Origin: Beroe forskalii
Taxonomy: Eukaryota > Ctenophora > Nuda > Beroida > Beroidae
Length of the DNA stretch: 64,000 nucleotides
Direction of reading: 5' to 3'
Assembly: GCA_011033025.1 (NCBI GenBank)
Contig: WFMF01000309.1
Location: 124,001-188,000 of the forward strand
Shown here: positions 12,869 through 22,953 of the stretch, piece by piece
Layout of the letters: every line of letters starts with the position of its first letter
How positions within the stretch are numbered: the first letter of the stretch is position 1
Translations under genes and position numbers: made by a program
Notes under the pieces: generated by a model
Databases searched by the model: none
Told to the model about the DNA's origin: nothing
Seen by the model: only the letters and a program-made list of their open reading frames with translations

Positions 12869-13108
12869 TATTCCTGAATATATAAGCTTTCTTTAATTTT
12901 TCGTTTAAACATTTTGCTTTCAAACGTTAGTTATCACAGTCCTCAAACGTAATTTGGCAACTTGGATTTGCCGCCAAGTGTTTTAACTGGTATAACGAGT
13001 TGGAAAACGCGGCGGCAACCAAGTTGCAAAATTAGTGTCAAGATATACCAACGTTTGAAAGCAAAATGTTTAAACGAAAAAATAAAGAAAGCTTATATAT
13101 CAGGAATA
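12869..13108. mobile_element. Nested palindromic MITE (240 bp)
   Basis: Left end tattcctgaatatataagc mirrors right end gcttatatatcaggaata. The inverted arms run about 70 bp inward through ttaatttttcgtttaaac and aaatgtttaaacgaaaaaat. It lies inside the 3.7-kb element. Confidence 0.7.
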
Positions 13109-13499
13109 CGATGATGGAACATTAATTAATGATAAACTGAAATCAGTACCGTTATTCTTATTCAATTTACCAACATATCAAGACCAACTGAAGGGCAGAA
13201 TTTTCCCCATCAGCTATTGACAAGGTCAAGACACAGAGCCACTGAGCAACAGAGTGTCGGTATGCAGTGACGTATTGACAAGCATAGGGTTTGAGCGGGA
13301 ACTCTCTCTCTACTAGCTCACGTACATCATTACGTCACCGTGTACTGAGTACAGACTCGTGCCCAGTGACATTGCCAATTGCTGTGTATATTCAGACTAG
13401 TGTCCGTATATTGTACTCACTAATAATATTAGACAGTAAATTGCCGCCAGGGATATATATTCAGTATTTTCCAAATAAATTCTCGAATTGGTGTCAATT

Positions 13500-14930
13500 C
13501 AACATAGACTAGATTTAAGACATAAGACTGGTAGTGATATAAGTCAATGGTGCCAGGGAATACGTATGTTCTTCACCAAGGGCCAGTTAAACTGGTTTCA
13601 GAATGTATGAAAGGCATCAGACTGGTGTCAGTGAATGATATATTCATTGTGAAATATTTCACTGAACGTCTTACGACGTTTTACCTGTCAGTACAAACAT
13701 CAAGACTAGTGTAAAAATACGTCAACTTTCAGTCTACTCGTCCTACGTTTCTGATGGTTTTCAAAATACGTCAGACTGGTGTCAGTGATACGTCTAACAT
13801 CAGACTAGTGTCAAGAATACGTCAGACTAGCAAACGAAACTGGTGCCAACCTTTTTTCAATAAATCAGACTGGTGACAGTTAAAATTAGACAAAAGGCCA
13901 AAGTTCAACTGGGATTTTTAAGTTAAAAATTCGATTAACCTTCCGATGGATACGTCCGGTTTTAACCTTAAAAATACGTCAGACTGGTGTGATCAGTTAA
14001 TTAAAATCTGGTTCCAGGATACGTTTACTGGTTTCAAAGAATAGTTTAGGTTGCAGTTGGCAAAAAAAGTCCGGTCAACCAGTCTTTCGGTTAAAGTTTG
14101 GTTAACCAGTTACCAGCAATATTCTAGTCAGTAATACGTCTAACGTCAGACTGGTGTCGGTGGTACGTCAGACTGGTGTCAGCAATATGTCATACTGGTG
14201 ACAGCGATACGTCAGACTGGTGTCAGCAATACGACAAATTGGTGTCAGTGATACATCAGATTGGTGTCAGTGATACGTCAGACTGGTGTCAGTGATACGT
14301 CAGACTAGTGTCAGTGATACTTCAAATTGGTGTCAGTGATACGTCTAACATCAGACTAGTGTCAAGAATACGTCAGACTGGTGTGAGTGATACGTCTTAC
14401 TTAGACTGGTTTCAATGATACCTCTAACATCAGCCAGGTGTCAGTGATAAATCCTAGTCTTATTTCAGACTGGTTTCAGTGAAACGTCTTACTTAGAGTG
14501 ATGTCGATGATACGTCTGACTGGAATCAGTGGTATGTCAGACTGGTGTCAATGATGTGTTAGACTGGTGTTAGTGATACATCAGACTGGTGTTAGTGATA
14601 AATCAGACTGGTGTCAGTGATACGCGACTGGTGTCAGCATCCGTCGGACTGGTGTCAGTGGTACATCAGACTGGTGTCAGTGATACGTTGGACGTGTGTC
14701 ACTGATAGTGATACGTCAGACAGGTGTCTGTGATGTGTCTAATGTCAGACTGGTGCCACTGTTACGTCTAATGTCAGACAGGTGTCTGTGATTCATCTAA
14801 CGTCATACTGAGAGACTGATGTCAGTGATACGTCAGAAAGACAGTAGCCCTTGGTAGGTCAGACTGGTGTCAGTGATACGTCTGACTTCTGTTAGTGAAA
14901 CGTCAGAATGGTGTCATTGATACATCACTC
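13500..14930. repeat. Satellite-like tandem array, unit about 20-22 bp
   Basis: A degenerate array of gtcagtgatacgtcagactg units becomes most regular between about 14100 and 14700. Occasional units contain ctaac insertions giving higher-order spacing. Entirely within the 3.7-kb TIR element. Confidence 0.85.
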
Positions 14931-14975
14931 GCCATACTGCAATTTAATGCAATCATTTCTATTTCCACTTCCATC

Positions 14976-15025
14976 TTTCCATTATTTTAGTTTTTGCCAG
15001 TTGGCAAAAACTAAAATAATGGAAA
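14976..15025. other. Perfect 24-bp-arm hairpin
   Basis: Two perfect 24-bp arms (left arm starts tttccattattttagttt) are separated by only two bases. The hairpin sits between the satellite array and the right TIR of the 3.7-kb element. In DNA it would extrude as a near-loopless cruciform. It could be another tiny MITE or a structural part of the host element. Confidence 0.75.
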
Positions 15026-15262
15026 TACTGCCCAAATACGTACGTTTCCGTTTCCATTTTGCCCCTAAAATCTGACAAGACCACCCTTTTTGTGATATAG
15101 AGATAGAATAAAATTTAATTTGTAGACTTTGTTAAATTCAAAACACCACAAGTGAGTGAAACAGTTTCCGGAATATTTTTGTCTAATTTTGCCCAATTCC
15201 TAAAAATCACGTTAACCATGGACATAATTGGACAAAATTGGACTTGACCCCGCCCCACAATA

Positions 15263-16110
15263 GTTGATAAAGATGTATTTTACTCGGACTCCAAGACGAT
15301 TATTTATCAGTCCTTATGATTCAATGATCCGTTTTTTCATTGGAGCATTGGGATTGATCCAACTTATTTCTTCGAACAGAACTTCGACGATACTTTTCAG
15401 ATTCAATGATAATGATTGTCTTTGTATGATCACAACTTTATTACTTTCATTCATGCACTAAATTAACTTCGTTTTCTGTTTCAATGCTATGTCTCTCGTT
15501 CCGAAGAGCAATCTTTGTCTTTCACATCGCATTTCTCGAAGTTAACCGAATTCAACAAACAGTCGAATAGTTATGCAGTTTGGCACTAAACTTGGTACAG
15601 AACCAAATCCTTTTCCTCCAATACATAGCCCAATAATTCACTCCTAGCTTCCTAGGATTGAAAGACACAAATCTTTGAACTAAAATACATCATAATTTAC
15701 GAGAGTGGCACGGATGGCCTAGTCAGCCCATGAGATTAACGTTTTTGACAATCGGCAGCTCCAAAATTTATAAATTCGTGATTTTGTACATTTTGTTAAA
15801 ATGCACGGACGGACGGAGCAATCCGGGCACTTTCCAGAAAATAAAATAGTTGTATTGTGACTATACAGTATACAGTATACACGTATACTATTTCTTAATT
15901 TTCACCTTTCCAAAACCACGATCTCTGCCAAACCTCTTCAATGCCTTTTTACAGTTAAACAACAAGGGCGCTGGGGAGGAAAAAATAGTATGACATATAT
16001 TCGGATCTAAATCTTGGCTGTACAATCAAATTGTTCGTAATAGCCAATTGGCCTAATGCACATCTTATATGTGACCCCCCTTACCTGTCACCAAGTCTCC
16101 CAGGATTGAC
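15263..16110. other. Non-coding interval upstream of the GPCR gene
   Basis: No coding signal was recognised. Short tatacagtatac repeats lie near 15868. The GPCR promoter is presumably here, but I cannot pick out a specific element. Confidence 0.4.
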
Positions 16111-19100
16111 ATGATCTTTGGAATATCTACATATGTTTTCTCTCTGCATGTGATTTCAACCGTACTGTTGGGATTATCAGCGTGTCTTGAGAATGTAACT
16201 CAAGCGAATGCCACTGGTAAGTATATCGCAATTCCTTTTTTGTAGGACGTATTTCGTATTTCATAAAAGTGTTGTCATTGATATTGATGTGTTGAAATAC
16301 ACAGTTTGAATTTGATGCTGTGTTGAGTAAACACTGCGCTATTGTTTGAAAATTTAGGATTACTAGGAATGATTTCTGGAAGATATGAGTCTTATGTGCC
16401 CTGAATTCCCTGAGTGGCATCCACAATCCTGGATAAAATGGTGCTTATTGCCTGAATATATGTTTTTGTTAGAGTAAGGAAATTTTGTGCTAGGTAGACT
16501 ACCAGTGCCGCGTCTGCTTAACTTACAATGGTAATATCCTAGATTTGGATTAATATTTCCAATGAATTTCAGAGACCTGCTCTGTGACTGAGTTTAATGG
16601 GTTCATGAAGATAATATGTGATGACTCTGAAAGAAGTGAGCCATACTTCAAATGCATTCATTCGGAAACAAAATATGCCACCTGCCAAAAAATTTCGGGA
16701 CGAGACTATTCGATTGCCGTGAGCAATGTCTGTAGGAACGACCCTATATCTTATCAATCATGTGGTCTGGATGAGTATTCAATAGAGGCTACCAATCCAC
16801 CTGACTCCGGACACACTTCCACTGAATTTCAAAAGGGCACCGCACCATGTGGCCACATTTGCCATTTCAATAACTTCGAAGAGCACTTTAAGTATGGGCG
16901 TGTTATGGATCTTGAGGAGAATATATGCTACTACGGATTAGACTTTCGGATTGGAAGTTGTGGCAATGTTGATAAAAACGACCTGTTGAAATCCTGTACT
17001 TCAGGGGCCATTAATTTATGTGATGGTATAGTGACGGACCAAGCAGAAGATAATGAGTTATATTGCAATGGGTTCGCATATGGAATATTATGTGACACTG
17101 GTACCAATTTCACCTCCGGAGTAAATGCAAAAACATTATCAACCCGGTGTTCTAACATTTCATCTCCCCCTGCCTATGATTTATGCAAAAATGGGGAAGA
17201 CAAGGATATATGTTCAAGAGGCAACATTACTGGTTATTGCGAGGCAGAAACTGACAGGTTCAGGGGTTCCATCATACCGATATTCAATTTCACTAGATGT
17301 GGTCCCATTGGCCTTATGAGGCAATTCAGCGCTAAGGAAAGCATGACAACTTACAACCCAATCTGTGTTGGCTTCAAGGAGCAAACCAACTGCTCGGATG
17401 TTGATCGTGTTGGCTTGTCTTGTGATGTGGATGGGTACCCCTCGACTGTGGCTCAGCAAGTTATCTGTAACCGTAACCTAAAAGACAGGTCTCCGCTCTG
17501 TGACAATGAGATAGATGTGAAGTGTGTGGCTGTCTCCATCTCCTGCTGGGTACACAAACACCAGATCTGTGATGGAGTGGCGGACTGCTCTGATGGAACG
17601 GATGAGACCTCCTGCTGGGATGTGGTAACTACGGATTGCATGAGATCAGGCCAGAGTACCTCAAAGAGACCTGGTATCATTCCTATCGCGTGGATAAGGG
17701 ATGGTGTTGCTGACTGTGTAGACCGGAGGGATGAAGATGGCGAGTGGAGTGTTTGTGGGAGGGAACTACTGAGCGAATCATGAAGCACTCAACATGTCAA
17801 GAGGTTTATCTTTGTTACCACTTTACCAGGGAATCGTAGAGTTTACGGAGCTCTGCGATGGCAAGGATTCTTGTGGGAATGAGAATCATGTCTGCCAAAA
17901 GGCAAGGAAAAGCAGTACTTTTTTCACATCACCCATAAAGCGAGGAAGGGAAGTAAGTATTTTGCATTGCTTAAAAGGTCTGGATGAACTTGACAGGGAA
18001 ATGAGTTCGCATTGTGCGAAGACGTCTTTTTCTTTAGATGGTCATCACACTTTAGGAGCAACTTCAACTTACGAACTGATCATACCTTCTCATGTTGACT
18101 GGAAAACTGATTGTACCCATATCTATGGCGCATCGTATGTTTTCTTAAGCTGCCTCAACAAATGCAGCAAATCTCCTTGCATTTTGACAAACCCCTTGAG
18201 GCATGATTCTTGTAAAGATCAATATAGAAATAGGGTTTACAGTCTTTCAAACAACTCACGATTAACGTTTCTGCTTAGAGATAGAAGGTATCTTACTTAC
18301 CATCAAGACAACATATTTCCCTGTGAAAATGGAAAATGTGTCAGTTATGAACAGGTTTGTAACCTCGTGGATGACTGCAAGGATGGTTCAGATGAAATAA
18401 ACTGTACCAACAATTTTCAATGCCGTGTCACCAAAGACCTCATGCCAACCACCAAAGTTTGTGACGGAATCTTTGACTGTTTAGATCTCTCAGATGAATG
18501 TAATGATATGTGTGGTAAGAAAATGATTAATTACCAAGGGGTTGAAGCTTTCTGTTGGGTTTTAGGGCTACTAGCCGTTGGTTTCAATACCTTCACTCTT
18601 CCAGTCACCCTGAAAGATGCTTTGGAGAGTAAAACCAGTCAAAGGTTAACCAGTTGCACATTCCTTTTCCTGATAAGTTTCGGCGATTTGCTCGTAGGGG
18701 TATACATGACCACCATTTCTGTTTTTAATGTGTACTACGGCAGAGATTATTGCCTCGAACAATTGGAGTGGCTGGTCAGTCGATCGTGTTCTGTTGTTGG
18801 TATACTGAATTCATCTGGGATTTCTATTTCTGTTTTTTCAATGTCTGCACTGAGTGTGATTAGGGCTGCAAATATTTCCCAGAGCATACACCTGCCGGTC
18901 CCTGTTTCGAGAAAGAACATTGTTCAGAATGTTTTCATTGGTGTTATGGTCGTTATTGTGTCAGTTGTGTCCTCAATAATCCCCTTGATTAGCAGATTTG
19001 AGGACTATTTTGTGAATGGTCTTTATCATGGCTCCAATATCCCTCTCTTTGTGGGAATATCGACTAAAGTTGATCGTATGAAAGTGCTGGAAGCTTACTA

Positions 19101-19716
19101 TGGTAAAGTGGGAGCTGCAACTCTAACCTGGGACATGATAAGAAAGCTATCATCTGGGATGTTTTCTAAGGATTATGGAGGCGTACACCACAGAAAACTG
19201 CAGTTCTATGGAAATGACGATGTCTGCGTCTTCAAATACTTTGTAAAAGTTGATGATCCACAGGTCGTATTTGTGTGGGCAAGTCATTCTATGCAAATTG
19301 CTGCATTTCTCTTGATTCTGATCACATATATTTCAATACAAAGAAAATCTGCTGAGGCAATCCCAAATGTTGCAGACAAAATCACCAAAAAAGTTTTGGA
19401 GAAAAGATCCGCCAAGGTACAAAGAAAAGTTACAGCAATTATATTAACCGATTTTCTTAGTTGGATTCCATTTATTTTCTTATGTTTCCTTCACACTGCA
19501 GAGTTGTTTGATGCTACGAAATACTATCAAATATTTTCTTTGGTCATAAACCCAATAAACTCTGTCATAAATCCACTTGTGTTGAATTCTAAAATTGCTG
19601 AAAAGTTGATGATATTGAAAGCTTCTGTGAAAATAAACTTAGGCATCTTAAAAATAAACTTTGCTAAAAAACCTGCCTCTCCAGATATTGTAATGACAAA
19701 CATGAATGGCAGGTGA
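16111..19716 (+). pseudogene. LDL-receptor class A domain GPCR, two frameshifts in exon 2
   Basis: Exon 1 (16111-16216) encodes a 35-residue start with a hydrophobic signal peptide (MIFGISTYVFSLHVISTVLL) and ends at a gtaagt donor in phase 1. Exon 2 begins at 16573 after ttcag, in matching phase. It encodes a cysteine-rich ectodomain, LDLa modules (near 17522-17620, 17672-17760, 17845-17900, 18308-18404, 18415-18500; key CDGxxDCxDGSDE patterns), then seven membrane segments (TM1 about 18556, TM7 about 19525-19590) and a short tail. The DRY position at the end of TM3 reads SVIRA and TM7 has NPLV. The frame breaks near 17760 and again near 17825, each equivalent to losing one base; the middle frame reads STCQEVYLC. 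I read this as a rhodopsin-like receptor of the LDLa/GRL101-like type, either a recent pseudogene or an assembly with indel errors. Confidence 0.75.
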
Positions 19717-20500
19717 AATTCAAGGATGGACCTAGCTGTTATTCGTGTTATTTTCCTTCATTAAGTAAATGTTAACTTATAAAATGTATCATTGTTCTTG
19801 TAGCTGAAATTTATGTTTCAAAAGATATGCCTATTTTTGTCTCTTGGCCCATCATGTTTGTATGTGAGCTCAGCGATCGAATTGGATACAAATTTGTAAA
19901 AATAAGATACAATAAGTTCATAAATATTGGGAGGGAAACGGAGTAACAGTATGACCTTGAGAACAAATAACCACGACATTACTCCATTGAAGCAAATTTC
20001 CTTCAATTAATTCATGTTATTTGGTATTTGTTATCTTTTATTTTCGTCAATTAACTTATGTTATTCGTTCTCAAGTTCAAAAATATTTCATTAAGTTTTA
20101 GCAAAAACCAATCAGTATCATAATTTCATAATTATTAGAACTGCGATATTATATGTGGAGTACGTTTAAATCTTTCTCGCCATGAGGATTCTGCACTTTG
20201 CAATCACTGTCAATATCATTACCCAGCTATATTTGAGATGATGCGACCTTTTACCCCACGACTTTTATCCCCCGACCTTTCCCCACCCTAGGGTACAGGA
20301 ACGACCTTTTTACCCCCTGCTTTGCCTTTGATCTTTACTGCCATAGAATGCGACTTTTTACCCCCTATTGAAAATGGGTTCGGTGGGGGGGGGGCACATT
20401 ATAATACATGTAAGGTGAGAAATGCCAAAATGTAAATGATTTCGATTTCGTAATAGTCAATTTTATACCAGATAACCCCTTTCAGTGACCCAGCCGCGCT
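19717..20500. other. Non-coding interval after the GPCR gene
   Basis: AT-rich 3' flank. Around 20225-20400, repeated cgacctttttacccc words and a G-run suggest a small repeat. No gene was recognised. Confidence 0.4.
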
Positions 20501-20505
20501 GTCGA

Positions 20506-20960
20506 CATTTAAATCTTATATAATTGCCGGCGAGTTCGTCTTACACCTCTAAAGTAATATTTTTATCTACTAACCACAGTACAGAATTGCTGTACCCTGA
20601 TCAGTCCATGTCTTTAGAGTTAGTAGGTAAAAATGATAAAAAATTATAAAAAAGAATGAATTAATATCATGCTCATAATTACATGCTCATAGAATTATAT
20701 TGCCTGCGAGTTCGTCTTACACCTCTAAAGTAACATAATGATCGGATTATGGGCACAGCCATGGGGGAACGGACATTTCATCTCACGACAGGTTTAGACC
20801 GATTTAAAGGGTAGTACTATATGCGTAGAGTCGTGTTACCACTCCATGTCTGTCGACATTTAAATATTATATAGAGCCCTGCTCACGCAGGGCTCTATAT
20901 TGTCTGCGTGTTCGTCTTACACCTCTAAAGTAATATAATCCTCGGATTATGCGCACAGAA
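20506..20960. repeat. Three tandem copies of a gagttcgtcttacacctcta repeat
   Basis: The motif gttcgtcttacacctctaaa recurs near 20530, 20708 and 20911. The second and third are followed by similar cggattatg..cacag and catgggggaacggacatttc blocks. A 13-bp-arm hairpin (20869-20900, arm atatagagccctg) splits the third copy. A piece of the first copy (ctaaccacagtacagaattg) occurs inverted near 30190-30245 and as a short fragment near 35393. Confidence 0.6.
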
Positions 20961-20984
20961 TTGGTTGAACCATGGGGGAACGGA

Positions 20985-21190
20985 CATTTCATCTCACGAC
21001 ACTTCATCTCACGGCACTTTATCTCGCAATATGTCAGCTCTATGCAAAGGTAAGGGTCTGGGTTAGGCCTAGGGTTAGTGTTTAGGTTAGGGTCAGGGTT
21101 AGGTTTAGAGTTTTGGTTAGGGTCAGGACAAGGAGATTAAGTGTCCTGAGATCAAGTGTCCTGAGATGAAATGTCATTAGATGAGATGTC
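20985..21190. mobile_element. Small TIR element with a telomere-like core
   Basis: Opposed catctcacgac and gagatgaaatgtc blocks bracket a core (about 21052-21127) of degenerate TTAGGG-like repeats such as gggttaggcctagggttagt. The similar motif ggacatttcatctcacgaca also occurs at 20771. Confidence 0.45.
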
Positions 21191-21212
21191 GCCCACCCGA
21201 TCCATACAGTAT

Positions 21213-21376
21213 CTTAGCACACTTAAGAACTGCATCCCGATATCGGTGCAAACTAACTTAGTGTGAGAGCGAGGTTTAATTAAACACACTATTATGAGAA
21301 CACAGTTCTAATATAGCCGCACCTCATTAGAACCGCAGGAATAAAGTAGCGCTATTGTTAATAAGTGTACTAAAGG
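21213..21376. mobile_element. Degenerate relative of the cttagtacacttaagaac MITE family
   Basis: The left end cttagcacacttaagaactg resembles the left end of the MITE at 45603-45869 (ccttagtacacctaagaacg). The right end, ataagtgtactaaagga, is the diverged inverted match. Decayed, without a clear TA flank. Confidence 0.45.
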
Positions 21377-21419
21377 ACTTACTCTTTAGAGTCACATGCC
21401 CGGAATTACCGCATTTTGA

Positions 21420-21600
21420 AGTTCGGGAATCCCTCATTTTGGTGCCAAACTAGCCCTATTTTCCGGGATTTCGAATACGGAATTCCGCTCGGGAATCCCG
21501 AGCGTCCCTCAGTCCGCCTAAAGTTTGGTGCCAAACTAGTCCCATTTTCCGGGATTTCGAATACAGACTTCCGCTCGGGACTCCCGCGCGGTTTTCAGAG
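21420..21600. repeat. Two tandem units of about 86 bp beside the SLC10-like exon
   Basis: ggtgccaaactag followed by ccgggatttcgaatac occurs at 21441 and again at 21527. It lies in what would be intron just past the donor of the minus-strand exon. Confidence 0.6.
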
Positions 21601-21640
21601 CATGTGTCCAAAGAGAAAGCCTCGTCCCTCAGTCTAGTAC

Positions 21641-21760
21641 CTGCGTTCACGAAGAGAGAGAAGGTGAGCGGAGTAACGAAGCACCCGATGATGTTGGTGA
21701 GAGTTGATACAGCCACCGCAACGACAACGTCTCCCTCAGCGGCCGTCACCATGATGATTC
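21641..21760 (-). CDS. SLC10A7-like: SLC10A7-like transporter, internal exon (fourth of those found)
   Basis: On the minus strand this 120-bp exon lies between an acceptor (cacctcag) and a donor (cag/gtacta). It starts in phase 2 and ends in phase 1. It encodes IIMVTAAEGDVVVAVAVST, then LTNIIGCFVTPLTF and FVNAG. This matches the SBF/SLC10A7 segment in which a small-residue stretch is followed by a membrane helix ending FxTPL. It joins in frame to the third exon found at 43774-43888 (or 57980-58094), where ATIAT plus a split glycine codon gives ATIATG/IIMVT. In this family the region follows the conserved proline-rich crossover. Only one copy exists in the window. Exons further 3' were not found. 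Confidence 0.65.
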
Positions 21761-21895
21761 CTGAGGTGATCGGGGGTTAGAGAGGCGATGTCCTCGCGTA
21801 GTTAATATAGAGACTTTTCAAAAGTTACAAACTTACAACTAGAACATTGCCCACTTTGAGATTTTTACAAAGGTCGGTGAGCCGGTCAAAAAAGG

Positions 21896-22595
21896 CCGGT
21901 TTAAGCTTTAAGGGGGGGGGGGGGTTCACCCCTAATATTTTGGAAAACACGAATTTGAGATATGAGTTGGCCAGGATGGCCAGGTTGTGTACCACCATTT
22001 TGAAAATTTCATGCAGATTCATTGAAAAATGGCGGAGGAGTAGCAAAAAGAGTGAAGTCCATTTGGGCCAAATCGCAAACTGAGATATTGGAGATTTAGT
22101 GGATTTTTGAAGGTTTTTCATGGGCTAAAATGGACAAATAAGGTCCAATTCACTTGAAAATTGGTTTGCCCATCACTTTTGACCTAAATGATGGGCAAAA
22201 CAAGTTTGAAGTTCATATCTCCAAAAATGTGGCCAAAATGGCCACCTTTAGGCCCAAAGTAGGCCAACTGCCACTTTGGCATGCGCGCTTCGCATGGGCA
22301 TAACTTGGCCATTTTTCATCCGATTTTGACAAACAAATACACTAAAATGATCAGCTCGTCGAGACGAATCGAATGCAATCAAAATCTAAGCTCTCTCTCA
22401 ATCAGGAAAAATTTCGATTTTTGGACGCCATTTTTGCTCCGAGGCCTCACATGGGCAATGTTGGACATATGGGCTTAAGACTACCGTCAAAATGGTGGTA
22501 CACAACCTGGCCATCCTGGCCAACTCATATCTCAAATTCGTGTTTTCCAAAATATTAGGGGTGAACCCCCCCCCCCTTAAAGTGCTGCCGGTTAG
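21896..22595. mobile_element. 700-bp element with about 110-bp inverted ends
   Basis: The left arm (21896-22005) and right arm (22487-22595) are near-perfect inverted repeats containing ggttcacccctaatattttg and tatgagttggccaggatggc. A G-run/C-run (21911-21924; 22567-22578) sits in each arm. The interior (about 22195-22400) is related to sequence in the second listed DSL-like intron (31862-32110 and 53757-54010), sharing gatcagctcgtcgagacgaa. No protein is encoded. Confidence 0.8.
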
Positions 22596-22953
22596 ATTCA
22601 GGTAATCATCATTGTAATTCGATGATTTTGGTCAAATGAAGTTTTTTATGCCTGGCTTGTACAGTTTTTGATTCACTTGAACGTAATTATATCACAAGAA
22701 GATAATGAAAAACTTCCTAAATGATGAAATAAGACCGAGAATTCAGAATTGGGTATCATGATGCAGTTGAAGGCTTTAAAAAGTGGTAAGTTGCTGTTTC
22801 AGAGTGTAAGATACTTGATCTGTCAATTGATTTAAAAACTGGTTAAAAAGCCGGGAAAATGGATCAATTTATAATATTTGGTCTATAGGGCCGGCTAAAT
22901 TATAGCCTACTAACTATGAAAATCGGAATTATTGCTTTTCTGTGGTATGTACT
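22596..22953. other. Non-coding interval
   Basis: Nothing recognised other than ordinary AT-rich sequence and the target duplication of the next element. Confidence 0.4.

Larger units (their letters stand above)
11537..15256. mobile_element. 3.7-kb non-autonomous DNA transposon with 38-bp TIRs carrying a satellite array
   Basis: The termini are 38-bp inverted repeats with a single mismatch, starting ggggcgggg and continuing into tccaattttgtccaatta. The flanks share the 6-bp duplication acaata (11531-11536 and 15257-15262). The subterminal zone repeats tccaatt(a/t)tg words. Inside are a nested palindromic element (12869-13108), a region of gattcgcttgtttcggg-type repeats (about 12170-12440), and a long tandem array (about 13500-14930). 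No transposase frame is visible. The superfamily is not assignable from the ends alone. Confidence 0.85.

Noticed and set aside
14100..14700. CRISPR-like regularly spaced repeats
   Set aside because: Units of about 20 bp are directly adjacent with no unique spacers, and this is eukaryotic DNA. It is a satellite array.
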